Positions 47,712 through 61,453 of a DNA stretch of 64,000 nucleotides are shown piece after piece. Source of the stretch: Aralia elata. Taxonomy: Eukaryota; Streptophyta; Magnoliopsida; Apiales; Araliaceae. The stretch lies in NCBI GenBank assembly GCA_034770075.1, contig CM068380.1, positions 80,857,393-80,921,392 on the forward strand. The letters are read 5' to 3'. The position numbers and the translations under genes are program-made. Below the pieces are notes generated by a model, which had not been told where the DNA came from, did no database searches, and worked only from the letters and a program-made list of their open reading frames with translations. Each line of letters opens with the position of its first letter. Position 1 is the first letter of the stretch.

Positions 47712-49226
47712 GTAAAATATTTTTAAGATTTACATTGATAATTAGTTTTAATTTTCACTAAAGCAAATTAGATTTACAATGATAATTAGATTTACATTGA
47801 TATTATTTAAAATCATTTCAAATGCGAATTAGTTTTAATTTTCACTTAATAATTTTATCATATGGATATAAAAAATATGAAAATATTTAATTTGATTTGA
47901 TTTAAGATTGTAAAGCACTAATATTATAATAAGGTAAAATAAAAATATTAAATATTGATCATACTTGATTATTTATTATTATAAAGTTTTCTATTCATAT
48001 TCTTAAATTATATGAAAATTAACACGTTTACAAATTTTTTTTATCTGAAAAGTTAGATAATTAAGTGAAGATCAAAATTAGTTGATATTTGAAAAACCCT
48101 TAGAACATTTTGAACACATTGATAAAGGCTCATATTTGTTTATTGTTTTTTGTAATGGAAATATGGTGATTCTTATGATATAATATTGAATCAATGTATC
48201 TTTTTATTAATATCTTATTTAATAATTTTTATATTTTATTTTAATTTATAAGTCATTATCAGCCCAACATATTCACAACTTGTTTTAACTTAATTTTTGA
48301 CTTATAAGTTAAATTGATGCTAAACACTTTTACTTATAAATTAAAACTTAAAATAACTTATAAATCAACTTAAATTTTAACTTTAAATCATTTTAAAATA
48401 AATAACTGTCCAACCGACTCTTTACCTTTTTCACCATCTCTATTTTCTCCTATCTTTTCTTTGTCGCTAACAAACGTGAATTAATAGAGAATACTTTGGT
48501 ATCCTTCTAGCGTCGTCAGTTGTCGGACCTTACTCCCTCCCGTCGTAGCTTGGCGCCTTGGCCTTTGATCTGTTAGCCTTTTATCTATAATAATATTTGC
48601 TCCGTATATAACATCTATAGACTATACATACATAAATTTTTATTTTTGCTATGATTTTTCAATTAAAATTTTCGTATATAACCTTTTCTTAGATTATTTT
48701 AATATATCTGCACTAATAATCAAGTATAAAAGAGTTTTTCTATGCGAACATGATAATTGGACACGAACTCTTTACAATTTCATTTATTTGTATTTTGATC
48801 CCTCATTTTTTATAATGGGAGATCAAAATACAAATAGGTGACATTATAAAGAATTTATGTTCAGTTATTATGTCCGCATAAAAAGCTTTAAAATAATACT
48901 AATTTTTAGAAACGCGGTGCGTGTATGCACTGCTATATTAAGAATGTCTACTAACTTTTGTTAAGCTTTTTATATTTATATACTGGTGCATAGGCATGCA
49001 TAATTATATGTATGTATCTAGAGCTAGATTATAGACGTGTGATTATTTAAAAAATCCTCTCAATACACGTTAAGTGATTCTACTTATTTCTAATTTTTTC
49101 TTCTCAAAATAATACCCCACTCATTAAATTAAAGAATTGAGTACAATATAATTATTAATGGAATTTATTGATTATTTAATTTAAGAAATAGTAAATTACA
49201 TTTTGAAAGAACCACACACCCCTCCT
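47712..49226. other. Intergenic DNA, no gene seen
   Basis: Strongly AT-rich with no recognised coding region or clear element. Confidence 0.5.
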
Positions 49227-49262
49227 CCCCCCCCCCCCCCCCCCCCCACCCCACCCCACCCC
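49227..49262. repeat. Poly(C) tract with CCCCA repeats
   Basis: An uninterrupted run of 21 C (49227-49247) is followed by ACCCC repeats. The minus strand can form a G-quadruplex. It lies about 670 bp past the stop codon of the bHLH gene. Confidence 0.85.
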
Positions 49263-49516
49263 CACACAAAAAAAGAAAAAGTTATGACAATTGCCATAGC
49301 TTAACTTTTGACTAGATATTCACCTGAAAATCGTCCTGTAATTATGTGACAATTATGCGCATGTTTCCAAAAACACAACGTACTCTTAATAATTTTGCCC
49401 CAATCTAAAAAGCTCATTTTGGAACTTGAAATTGCTTATTCTTTCCCAAATTTCCGGTTACCAACTAACAGTACGATGAACACGAACAGGAACCTATATA
49501 TTCACCTAAAATGTTA

Positions 49517-49800
49517 CTACATCTGTTCCATAATAACGGTAGTTTTAGAAGTTTCATGCACATGAATTAAAAAAATCATTTAATACTATCTTTTAATAAC
49601 TAAAATTTGTGTGAAATTCTATCACTATTCTTTACAGAAAGTTGAAAACTACTAATACAAGAGAAAATTTATTGGACAATGAGAGAAGTTTGGAGTTATA
49701 TAAGAAAATAAATAGTTTATTCTCTTAAAAAGTTGTAAACGACAAATAAATTGAAACAATTTTTTCTTCTAAAAAGTCTATTATTATGGAATGGAGGTAG
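49517..49800. mobile_element. Stowaway-like MITE
   Basis: CTACATCTGTTCCATAATAA pairs with TTATTATGGAATGGAGGTAG; TA on both sides (49515-49516, 49801-49802). Confidence 0.78.
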
Positions 49801-49927
49801 TATTGAATAGAAAACTTGACATCCACTTGACTAAATTCGCCTGATCTTATGGAACATTTCGGTATTCATCAAAGACGAAAACTGGAACATCATAATACAC
49901 GATGATAAGCTTACACATTGCTGAAAT

Positions 49928-52486
49928 TTAATCTTCCCTGCTCTTGGTGCTCGAGCTAGTGCAACAACTACTTAGCAGAGTAGTATGATTTGCATCTTTT
50001 GGCTGTTCGGAAAGAATATGAGATGGCCAGGAATCTGATGGACATGGATAGCGAGCATGTGGTCTGCTCACCTTTGGAGGAAGCTTAGGTAAAACAGTCT
50101 CTGCAGTATCTGGCTTGGGGTGCACTAGAGGATTGTCATGTAAGGGCATGACAAAGATAGGACCCACAATAGGTGCTGCCTGTGTTGCATGATCAACGAC
50201 TGGGACCATGATGTGATCTTCCAGTATGTCACCGTTGTCTTGTGGTTGGGAAGGATCTAATCCCCACAAAGGTTGGGCATGCAGTTTCTCCTCCATCTCA
50301 CTTTGCAGCTTCCCAATCTGAGCCTCTAGGGTAGAATTTTCTTCTTGTAGCTCATCCCTTTCCATGGAAACCTGTCCATCAGTCATGCAAACGTCTAAAA
50401 TGTCAAACAAACACAAATGGTCTCGCTACCAAAATCAAAGGTTTCGCATAGTTATGGCAATCCATTCTCCTTTTCTATAATTTAATAATCTTGAGGGTCA
50501 TAACTTAAAAAGAAAAATATGTGTTTTCATAAATTGCATCAACTTGATCATAAGTTGAAGATAACCTCAAAGCAAGAAAAGTAGAACGTGTTTCATAATT
50601 ATAAGCAACCATTAAAGTTTTCTGCAAGGACACAAAAGGTCAACCTGATCTCATACTATGAGTGCTATATGAAACATAATTCACAAACTCGCAAAGCAGG
50701 ATAGATCGAAGCTTACATAATGAGATTCAGATAACAAAGCTGCATTCTCCTTTTTAAGGCAATCAACCTGAGCAAGCAGGTCATGAAGTATCCGAATGCA
50801 CTCATTTAACATGGAATTCTTTCCCTTGTCCTGACGAGTTGGTTCTGCATAAAAGATATTATGTTATAAACTGTTGCTTCTGGGTAATCAGCCAATCATA
50901 TTAACTTTGTATAATTGTATTAAAGTTAAAACATAATCGAGTATAAACTAAAAACATGACAATACTAAACACAACGTAAGATTGAAATTTCAACCGGCCA
51001 GGAGAGGCATTACCAAGAGTTTTTCCCAGCTCTAAAAATAGCACGTTCATATGGTCACGTTTCAGCCTCTCCCTTTCAGCTTTATGAACTCTCTTAGGAA
51101 CTTTTGGAGTGTTCTTTTTACTGGGGGAAGACCTGCAACATATATGAATATCAAAGATTAATAAACACAAACAGTAGGGACCCTAAAAAATGCATTATCC
51201 GTATCTTCTACATCCAAAAATATTCAATAATTTGTAGATATTTTGCATGTGCAATTCAGCCAATTTACTATTCTCTCTGTCCCCAGAACCATGACTGAAG
51301 ATACAAAAAATTGTCCCCAAAAGGATGAGGTAAAGTAAGTGAAGGGTAACTAAGTCATTTAGTAAGACCCATTAGTATTAAAAAAATAAAAGTACTCATC
51401 ACTTTATATAATCTTGTGGGGCCACTAGGGATAAATTTGGAACTTTTTTACTCTCTTTCTTCTATTTTTACTTTTCTTAATATGTGTACAAATTGTAATT
51501 TGCTCGTCCTTTTGAGGATGGAGGGAGTATTATTTAATTCCAAACAATTAGCCACAGATATCAAAGGAGGAAAATATATAGATCCCAAATCTCCTTAACC
51601 TTAATGTACATGTTATTCCCAATTCGGCAATTTGTCTAAGTTGGCAATAAAATTTATTAACACGGATGCCTGTCTAATGTCTACATTCCCAATATAAATG
51701 GTCCCACAAGACTCTCTGTAGCATCGTGTAAAATATCTTTAGCCAACTCAAATTACGCATGATCTTTGATTCCACACGACAACATGACTCCTGTGTCGTC
51801 TTGTTATCTGTGAAATTACTAGCTAACATAGATTGTTTACAAACCCATTCCTAGAATTGCATTAAGGTTCAAGCCCTTTTAGGTGAAGTGAGTGGAATAA
51901 TATTCAACTAGGCTATCCACACAACCTCAAAATAGGCCCTAGCTCAGTATAATGGTATGATATTAAAATCTGCCGCCAACTTTTCATTTACTCATAGGAC
52001 TCGTTCAACAGTTCGAGTGTCATGTAAATCTCAACAAGGCTCCACAATTTGTAGGTAACATCTAGATATGAGCCTACTAATTCCAGGCCATTGGAGTTAA
52101 ATTGCTGGAATTTCACGACAATAGCATTAGCAACTTGTTCAGTTGTTTGTGATTCTAAGAAAGAGTAAACATGCGAGTTTTCAATCTAGCAATTAAAATT
52201 TAGAATTATAGAGTACAACTGCTCTAGTAGGGTGGCATTAATTTGATGAAACCTTCTGGCAGTGTTTTCCTTGGAGTGTAACAATTAATTTTGGTTGGCG
52301 CTGTTTATAAATGTTTTCTTTATAATCAAGTTGAATTGACACTTTCATGATTCTCATTTATTATTAAATGACAAAAATATTATGACGCTTCACCGTACTA
52401 ACTATAAAGTATACATACCTGCTGTTTGATTTCTTTGTAACCACATTAATGTGGTTGCCCTTAGAAATAGGAGCCTCTGAAACCAT
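49928..52486 (-). CDS. PYE: bHLH transcription factor, POPEYE/bHLH47 type
   Basis: Nuclear bHLH regulator; the Arabidopsis relative POPEYE represses iron-homeostasis genes under iron shortage. Coding exons on the minus strand: 52486-52419, 51132-51014, 50844-50717 and 50371-49928, summing to 759 nt, 252 residues, in frame. The basic region KRVHKAERERLKRDH is at 36-50, helix 1 MNVLFLELGKTL follows, and helix 2 MLNECIRILHDLLAQVD lies at 74-90. It continues into a leucine-rich coiled coil (about 92-140). The C-terminal RYPCPSDSWPSHIL matches the conserved tail of that family (PRYASAADSWSSRLL in Arabidopsis, from memory). The leader seems split by a 5'-UTR intron (52541-53152), with a first non-coding exon ending at 53153. 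Intron 1 holds a Stowaway MITE. Length is close to the family norm; no defect seen. Confidence 0.9.
51271..51527. mobile_element. Stowaway-like MITE in bHLH intron 1
   Basis: TTCTCTCTGTCCCCAGAACC and the inverted partner TTTTGAGGATGGAGGGAG lie between TA dinucleotides (51269-51270, 51528-51529). Confidence 0.68.
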
Positions 52487-53290
52487 CCTCAGTTATACCA
52501 ATCCACCAGTTTTTGCCCGTTGTATCAGCAAGATATCAACCTGAAGAAAAAGAAACAATGTAACCCAACAAACACAAAGGCATGTGCCAAAAGGCATAAG
52601 AATGAATGCAAACAATAATTATATATACAACAAACAAAATTGGTGTCAACGAAAAGCTTTGAAGCAGGTTGTTGCAAATAAATTATTGTTGACAGTGTCA
52701 AATGGATAACTTTTAGTTTTATAATGCACTAATATCTTTTACATATCTTCTTAGATAATCGAAACCGAAAAATACTAGCAGTTCCAAAAACAACAATAGA
52801 ATGGGATTCCAAATTTCCAAAACAAAGGGATTTTAGAGTTGTTTCATAAGTTATTTGGAAAAACTTGTCATTACGCAGTACAGTAGAATTTTGAAACGTT
52901 CTTAACCCACATAACACACAACTTGTGAGATTGAAATAAAATACAATTTCCACAACATTTGTTCAACTGAGATTTGTTCATAATTAATAACACAAACAAC
53001 GACTGTCCTATAAAATTGACTTAAAACACAGAATATAAAGCATACATAAGAGACATAAAGCAGATCAAAGTACATACATATTCAAATGTACAAAAACTTA
53101 TCAAACCCTAGTTCCATTACGAATCGAAATATTCAAAGATAACAAGATATACCTTGAATTGGAGCAGACGTGAGGGAGAAAGAGGAACAAAATGATATAG
53201 TATAGTATTGAATTGAATTGGTTCGATGCGAGTATTATTGAAGGGTGAGTCACCGAGTTGGGTTGAATTCCACGCGAGAGCGTGTGCCGA

Positions 53291-55200
53291 ACACCTGCTC
53301 TTTACGAGCCCGTAATCGGACCACATGAGCACTTCGCGTGGTAGAAGTGGCAGTCAATGACAACATTACCCCTCTCTGTCTGTTTCATGAAATCGTGAAG
53401 AGGATATATTCGTCAATGTAGAAAAGCTTGTAGGAAGCAAACCCAGTCCAGGCGTGTGTTGGCCCCGTGTATTTTATTGGATAATTCAATGTAAAACATT
53501 AATACTATCGACTATTTCGAGCTTGGATCTGTTTAAAATTAAAAGGAAAATCAAAGAGGATTAATGGATCCTATTCAAATATAGTAGGAGTAGTAAATAG
53601 TAGTAATGAGTAATTTTTCAGTTGTGCCTAATATAAGATCGGATATAAAATTAAAAAATATTAGAAATAGGAGAGGATCCTTATCCCTTGAAATTTTACC
53701 AATATTATTCAAATTAAACTCATTTCACACTCGTATATGTTTGATGACTAGGCTATATTTTATACCCATAAGAAAAGGACGAAATTAATTACCTTTAGAA
53801 CCGGTAAGAAACACAATCTCCTTCCTCCCTCTCCATCCATGTTATTTTTATCTATGTGACACACTTACATATGTTTATTTTGTTTTTTTTAAAATATTAC
53901 TTAAAAACAAAAATAGAGAAAAGGTTTTTAAAAAATTATAGTATAAAATGAGAAAAAGAGGTATTGTTTAGCAAATTATCATATATATTTTTTCATTATT
54001 CATCTAGTATAAATAAAACAAACAACCTTATAAAAAATAATTGTTACAATATAAGTTCGAGTTTTGAGAATAGGAGGCCCAAGTTCGTAGGCACACTCAA
54101 AAGGCGACATGCTTCCCCAACAATTCAATACTAAAGACAGGTTCCAGGATCGAAAATCATGCAGCGCGCAATGCCCAGTAAAGTTATTTTTAACGTTTAA
54201 TTAGAGAGACTAACGAACATGTAGACTTCACCCAATTAACCGGACGACTGTGCACTTATTCACATGACTCGATGAAGAACTCTCACTTGCGCTCCCCGTC
54301 AACCGTGGCCAAGGCATGTGAGGGACTTGGCATGTCTATAAAAAAAATCATCCACCACGTTGATAAAGATTACACACTTTTTATTGACCGAAAAATTTAA
54401 AATTATTCATTTTTTTTTTCTCATCTATTAATATTTACGTTAGCCACCATAGAGATGGTAGGTCTTTAAATTAAAAGTTGAGATCCTCCGGAGAAGACTA
54501 AAGATCATGAATAATGTTCAAGGCTATGCTTTGTGATTATTAAATATATCCATATTTCATATATATGTAAATTTAATCAGAGTTTTATGAAAATATTCTC
54601 TTGAATTGTGTGCTTATTCTCTTGATTTTTGCATTTGCACCAAATTTAAGAGAATATGCACACAATTCAAGAGAATATACCCTTGAATTGTGTGCTTAGC
54701 ATGTGCCCTAAGGGCACATGTTAAGAGAACCCTTATGAAAAATAGCCAAAAGTACGGGGCCAATGGTCCATAATTCCGCATCCGCAGCAGGGCGTGGCCA
54801 CTAGGCCCCACTCTCCTATTCTTCTATTCACCACAATCTACGGCAAAGAGCCTACTTTCGATTTCCAAACAAGCGCATCACATTTGAGGACATAGAGAAT
54901 GATGTATGTGCGGTCTAGCTCTCCATTTGCAATTGTTGAGTTGAGTGGATAAGTAAACGTATATTATTGTTACACCCACTTTTCTAAAAAGAAATTGAAA
55001 AACTGAACGAAAAGGAATAATAAAACAACAAAGAGACTTCCAAGTTTCAATTACCCCGACGCCTTTCTCTTCACTTCTTTCGTTGCTTTTACATTTCTGC
55101 TGGTTCATAAATCTTCCTCCATTAATCCCTAGCCCTATTTTATCAATCATCTGTAACGTCTTAATTTTGACGAGGTATTTGCGATTGTAAAATTTCAAAC
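53291..55200. other. Intergenic region between divergent bHLH and cullin-3 genes
   Basis: The two genes are transcribed away from each other, so both promoters should lie here. I see no clear TATA box for either. One hairpin element lies at 54597-54732. Confidence 0.5.
54597..54732. repeat. Hairpin repeat with GTGCCC palindrome
   Basis: TTCTCTTGAATTGTGTGC (54597) recurs inverted at 54658-54676 and again direct at about 54682. A perfect palindrome of 10-bp arms (CATGTGCCCT, one central base) sits at 54700-54720. Probably a small MITE or its remnant. Confidence 0.55.
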
Positions 55201-55303
55201 CCTAATCTGAAAGAGAGCCGTGCAAGATTTGGACTGTCGGGCCTTGAATTGTAAACAGGGAAAAGGAGGGGTTTTGATTCGGGGATTATCGGGATTTAAG
55301 AGG

Positions 55304-58300
55304 ATGAGTGCTCAGAAGAAGAGGAATTTTCAGATTGAGGCTTTTAAGCATCGGGTCGTGGTGGATCCGAAGTACGCAGAGAAGACTTGGAAGATTTTGG
55401 AGCATGCGATTCACGAGATTTATAATCACAACGCCAGTGGCCTTAGTTTTGAGGAGCTATACAGGTTTACTTCTCTATTTTTTTAGTCACAACTTTAAGA
55501 AAATTAGAATTTTGATGATAGCTCAATTTACAAATTCAGTAATTCATATACGCTTTTGAATCAATTATTTTTGTGTTTCTATGATTGTATTACATCAAAA
55601 ATTTGCTGGGTTAAGGTTCTGGGAATGGTGAATTTGTTGGTAAGTACTTGTAAAGTACAAAATAGAATCACTATTAAAAAAAGGGATGTGAGTAGGTCAA
55701 TATATTGTTATTTGGGTTGAAATGAACTTGGCCAATACCATGAGAAACATAATGCTTCAAGCATTCAACTGTGTGAGGAATGCACACTTTTGGTTCAAAA
55801 GTGCCTTCACTATAGGTTGAGTTTTGAGGTGCAGGAATGGCAGTTTACTGCTTATGTGTGTCATTGAAAGTTTGAGGCAGCTTTGGAGTTTGTGTGTGGT
55901 GAATTGTTGCAAAGGTATGATATGATGCGAGGATGTCATGCAGCTTTGAGTATTTTCTAGAAGTAGCAATGTGATCTTTGTTCTAATTTGGTTAAGAAGA
56001 TTTTTGTCTTGTTACCAAATGGATATAGTGCAAGTTAATTACGCCCTTATTGAATTGGGTTTGATTGAGGAATCACCACTATTTTGTTCGGGGCACAACT
56101 TGGCATGTGTTGAACATGCTAGATGATTATCTTTTCCTTAATTTTTGTGATTCAGTGAAAGTATTTTTCTTGAGGAGGTTCTGTATTTTATTTAAACAGA
56201 AGTAATCACGACCTCGACAATTCGATAATGAAAGATGCAACTTATCCAAAAAAAGAAAAGAAAAGAAAATTAATGGAAGATGCAATGAACATTTCGATAT
56301 GGTGTCAAGTTTAGTGGTGAAGAATGTGCCGGATAGCTTAGCTATTTGGTATAATAAGATATATTTCTTCCATATAATAAGAATGTGTTGCACAGCTTAG
56401 CTATTTGGTATAATAGTGTGTGTGTGTGTGTATATATATGTGAAATAAATACATATTTGTTTTCTTGGGCTTGATTGAATATTTTTTCCATTCTATTCTT
56501 GTCCGATGTTATTGTTTAATGTTTTAACCATTTTTGGCATTCATGGTGCTTTGCAAAATGCATATTTCATGCATTTGCCTGTTACGTAGACTCTATAGTC
56601 TGTTCATTGTTAAGGCCTATAGTTTTCCATCTGTGGGAGAAATGTTTTTTTTTTCAAACTTAAAGCTTCACCAATCACTGGTCTCTTGAATGAAGTAAAG
56701 GATTCATGAATCTCAAAAGACTTTGAATCTATTAGAAGTTATGAATTTTGCTCATCTAAACGACTAAATAATCTAATTGGTAAATTTTGACTTAATTTAT
56801 ATTTTGTAGTTTATTCATCTTGAACCATGAACACATTGATAACATCATGGTTGTCGAAGGTTCAAGGCAGATCCAAGTGAGTTGCTATTAAGCCTATTAT
56901 CTACCTGCCACAGGCTAGTTATTACAAACATGATGGTGGAATAGCAGGTGGTGGTTTTACCACATTTCTTATAATTAATTTTCATCTTTCACATTGCAAG
57001 ACTTCCAACTTAGGTGACGTATTTTTATCCTAGGACCATTGTTTAATTTATAGAATCAATGACGTTCCTGGCTTATTAGTTATTATCTTAGTTAATTTTA
57101 TAAAGTTGAGACTGGCTACGAGCTAGTCTTCAATGGATATCACTTGGTTAGTGACTTAGAGTTTGTTTGTTTACCCAATTTATTAATTAGAACAGGAGAT
57201 TTCTTTAACTTTTTACAGAAGTTTGCTTAGTGATGATATACTTATAAGAAAATAACAATGATGTAATTGTTTCACTTAAACTATTTAGTTATTTAGTCTC
57301 ACATGAAATGTCTCCAAATTTTAAGTTGAAGGCTCATTACAAACAACTTAAACTTGAAGATGTTCAGCCAAATAGTTTTGAAGTTTGTAAACAAAGTGAC
57401 AAAGATGCCCCAATATAACTCCACAGTTCCTCTTCTCTCTCAAGAGTCAAACTTCCACATGTAGCTTCTTAAACAATTACTCCTCTCTATGTCTCAATAG
57501 AGAAATCACATCAAGATCTATTTGAGTTCCCAGTTCTGACTTGGTATTGCTCTTCAAGCTTTCTAAATATCTGAGAGCGTTTATCTTTATAGAATTCGCT
57601 GAGCTCCAATAAGTGGGGTTGGTACATTTTCGTTATTGGTATTACTTATTGTCCTTTCTTGAGAGCATGCATATTTCATTGTCCTCCTTCACATGTAATT
57701 ATAACATAAACTGGTTAGGGATTGCATTTCTAAATGTTGACTTTTTTAGTTAGAAGTTGTGCTGGATTTTTCCATATTGTATTTCTTCCCGTGGAGAATT
57801 TTTGGCCAATTTCTGAATATATTGATGTATTTTCCATGCACCAAGTGAATTAACTCAATGATGACAACCTGCTCTATATTTTTCTTAGTGGAACTGTGGA
57901 AGACGATGGAATGTTACTTGAAAGTTTATTTTGAATAGTAAGAGTAAATTTTTTATGCTAGTGGCTTCACTCTAGAAAAGATATGCGAGTACATTAGCCA
58001 ATATGTTTGCTCTATAGTTTTGATCTTTATGTGTCTGGTGTTATTTCAGGAATGCTTACAATATGGTTCTGCACAAATTTGGCGAGAAACTTTACTCCGG
58101 ACTTGTATCGACTATGACATCACATCTGAAAGAAATAGCAAAATCAATCGATGCTGCTCAGGGACCTTCGTTTCTGGAAGAACTCAATAGGAAATGGGCA
58201 GATCACAACAAGGCATTGCAAATGATCCGAGACATATTAATGTACATGGACAGAACTTTTATCCCTAGTACACACAAGACCCCAGTTCATGAGCTCGGGT

Positions 58301-60090
58301 TGAATTTGTGGAGGGACAACATTATCCACTCTAGCAAAATCCAGATGAGGCTTCAGTCTACACTCCTTGAACTTGTGCATAGAGAAAGGACTGGTGAAGT
58401 AATAAACCGTGGTTTGATGAGGAATATAACAAAAATGCTAATGGATTTAGGTTCCTCTGTTTATCAAGAAGACTTTGAGAAGCCTTTTATTGAAGTCTCG
58501 GCTGATTTTTACCGTGGTGAATCTCAGCAGTTCATTGATTGCTGTGATTGTGGGGATTATCTTAAGAAAGCTGAGAAACGTCTAAATGAGGAGATTGAGA
58601 GAGTGTCCCACTACTTAGATGCAAAAAGTGAAGCAAAGATAACAAACGTGGTGGAGAAGGAGATGATTGAAAGTCATATGCAGAGATTAGTCCAAATGGA
58701 GAACTCAGGTTTAGTTAATATGCTAGTGGATGACAGATATGAAGATCTGGGAAGGATGTATAGCTTGTTCCGCAGGGTGCAAAATGGGCTCTCATTAGTT
58801 AGAGATGTCATGACTTCCCATATTCGGGAGGCAGGTAAGCATCTAGTAACTGATCCAGAAAGGTTGAAGGACCCTGTTGACTTTGTGCAGCGGCTTTTGG
58901 ATGAAAAGGATAAGCATGATAAGATCATTAGTCTGGCATTTAACAATGATAAGACATTCCAGAATGCTCTGAATTCTTCCTTTGAATATTTCATTAATTT
59001 GAATCCTCGTTCACCAGAATTCATTTCTTTGTTTGTTGATGATAAGCTTCGCAAAGGACTGAAAGGGGTTAGTGAGGAGGATGTAGAAATTGTACTGGAC
59101 AAGGTGATGATGCTTTTCCGCTACTTACAAGAGAAAGATGTTTTTGAGAAGTACTACAAGCAACATTTGGCAAAAAGGCTTCTTTCAGGCAAGACTGTCT
59201 CTGATGATGCAGAGAGAAGCTTGATAGTCAAGCTCAAAACTGAGTGTGGGTATCAATTTACTTCGAAGTTGGAAGGCATGTTCACAGATATGAAGACCTC
59301 CCAAGACACGATGCAGGGGTTCTATTCAGCAATGGGTGCCGAGATAGCAGATGGCCCTACACTTGCAGTCCAGGTCCTCACTACAGGATCTTGGCCAACT
59401 CAATCGAGTAACACTTGCAACCTTCCACCAGAAATTTCGGCTGTGTGTGATAAGTTCCGGACATATTATCTGGGGACTCACACTGGTCGGAGATTGTCCT
59501 GGCAAACAAATATGGGAACTGCAGATTTGAAAGTAACATTTGGAAAGGGCCAGAAGCACGAGTTAAATGTCTCCACTTACCAGATGTGTATCCTAATGCT
59601 CTTCAACAATGCTGATCGTCAGAGTTATAAAGAAATCGAACAGGCAACAGAGATACCTGCCCCAGACTTGAAGAGGTGCCTGCAGTCACTGGCCTGCGTT
59701 AAAGGGAAGAATGTCCTTCGCAAAGAGCCCATGAGCAAGGATATTGCCGAGGATGATGCCTTTTTCTTTAATGATAAATTCACAAGCAAGTTCTACAAGG
59801 TAAAGATAGGTACTGTTGTTGCACAAAAGGAGTCCGAACCAGAGAAGCAGGAGACGCGGCAAAGAGTGGAGGAAGACAGAAAGCCCCAAATTGAAGCAGC
59901 GATAGTGAGGATCATGAAAGCACGGCGAGTCCTGGATCACAATAATATTGTTGCTGAGGTCACTAAGCAGCTGCAGTCACGATTCTTGCCGAACCCAGTT
60001 GTAATAAAGAAAAGAATCGAATCTCTAATTGAGCGGGAGTTTTTAGAGAGGGACAAAGTAGATAGGAAGTTATATCGATACCTGGCTTGA
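55304..60090 (+). CDS. CUL3: Cullin-3 scaffold of BTB-CUL3-RBX1 ubiquitin ligases, complete, two exons
   Basis: Cullin-3 holds BTB-domain substrate adaptors at its N-terminus and the RING protein RBX1 at its C-terminus, in nucleus and cytosol. Exons 55304-55464 and 58050-60090 give 2202 nt, 733 residues, one more than I recall for Arabidopsis CUL3A. It starts MSAQKKRNFQIEAFKHR. Cullin repeats fill about 1-380 and the cullin homology domain follows (YYKQHLAKRLLSGKTVSDDAE near 420). The winged-helix tail holds the neddylation site IVRIMKARRVLDHNN, lysine about 677. It ends DRKLYRYLA, the invariant cullin C-terminus. The 2585-bp intron after codon 53 is rich in AT and carries a (TG)n(TA)n microsatellite (56417-56440). 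An in-frame extension upstream of the ATG lacks family similarity, so this start is preferred. Confidence 0.97.
56417..56442. repeat. (TG)n(TA)n microsatellite in cullin-3 intron
   Basis: About eight TG units followed by TA units. Confidence 0.85.
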
Positions 60091-61453
60091 AAAAAACAAC
60101 GAAATGTTTTGGTTGTTTCATTTTGTTTCATAACCTTGGCTGGTGGAAGTGTAAGTTGGAATGTTGTTGAACTATTGCAGATTAAGCTGGGTATCACTAA
60201 ACACTTGTTCGATGCTGCTTTCGGTGCCTCTTTGTTTACACCATTCTTTTGTAACCTTTTTGCTTATTCCATTTTGGCTTCATGATCACAGTTCTTGTCT
60301 TTCTTGGTACCATGAAGTGAGGCCGTGACAGTGCCTTACCTTTCATCAAGAAATTCTGTGAGGAGTTGGTAAATTATTTTGGTATTCCCGGAAAATATTT
60401 TGTTGTTGGTAAGTTTTTTGACAGGTAATAACAAGTGGCACCTTATTTTTGTTGATCACCATTTGTTTTCTGGGGTTTCCTTTCTGGTACTTTCTTCCCC
60501 TATTTTAGTTATTCATATTTGGAGTGTCTTTGAGCCACCAGGATCTAGACCACTCAAAGCAACCCCATTGTGTGTTTTTGTTCTGTTTTAGCCTTTTAGG
60601 CGTGCTAGAAGAAGCCCAGAAAATAAGCAAGGATTTTAAAACTTTATTTTTTCCGAAGCTAATAAGCAAGGAGGGACACAATCACTTTAGACTAAAATTT
60701 TAAGATAAGAGATACCCCATGTACAATTCCTTCCAAATAAACATATAATTAATTTTTTTTCTTCTAAAAATAACATAATATATAAGATTAATATTTCATT
60801 TCTTAAAACTACAATATATTGTAATGTCATTCGCTAGGAAACTTCAACCAGAATGCATAGGATAAGATTAATATTTACGGCTTACGCTATGAAACTTCAA
60901 TCACATTCTTTATATTTGATAAGGAGTTAAACTTGATAAAGCTTCAATCATCTTCCAGATTCGGTTTCTTTTCCTTTTACTTTCAGAATGTCATGCATTT
61001 TTTCTATGTTTTTAAAATTCCGAATTATTGTAAAAGAGAAATGTTTTTTTTTCAGGAATTCCGAATTATTGTAAAAGAGAAATGTTTTTTTTTCAGGTGC
61101 TACTAGTATAATGAAGCATGTGGGGGTATTCATGTAAATTTGTTATAGTTTTTCTTTTACTCTCCAATCTCCTCTACGAGACTATGACCTGGTCAACCAT
61201 TAACTAGTCTACTTCAATTTACAACGATTACCCTAACCCCCGTATCTTACAGACTCAAGCCGCCTCCCGCCTCCGGTCTCACTCAGTCTCTCTTTCTCTC
61301 TCTCTGTAAGTATTACCCAAGTATAGATATAGAGAGAGAAAAATTAAAAGACGTCGAGCTTCATCACAGAGTAGTCAGGTGATTCTTCTGGTGATTCTTC
61401 TTACTCTCAAAACTCTCTTAGTTACATTCAATCTAGCTTCAATTCAAACGAAC
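60091..61453. other. Spacer between cullin-3 and the THADA-like gene
   Basis: Holds the cullin-3 3' UTR and the leader of the next gene, including a CT-rich tract at about 61280-61310. A 41-bp unit is tandemly duplicated at 61016-61097. Confidence 0.55.
61016..61097. repeat. Exact 41-bp tandem duplication
   Basis: AATTCCGAATTATTGTAAAA and the following GAGAAATG(T)9CAGG occur twice with no visible change, so the duplication is recent. Confidence 0.9.

Noticed and set aside
58674..59102. Antisense 142-codon frame
   Set aside because: Lies inside the cullin-3 second exon on the opposite strand; no independent support.
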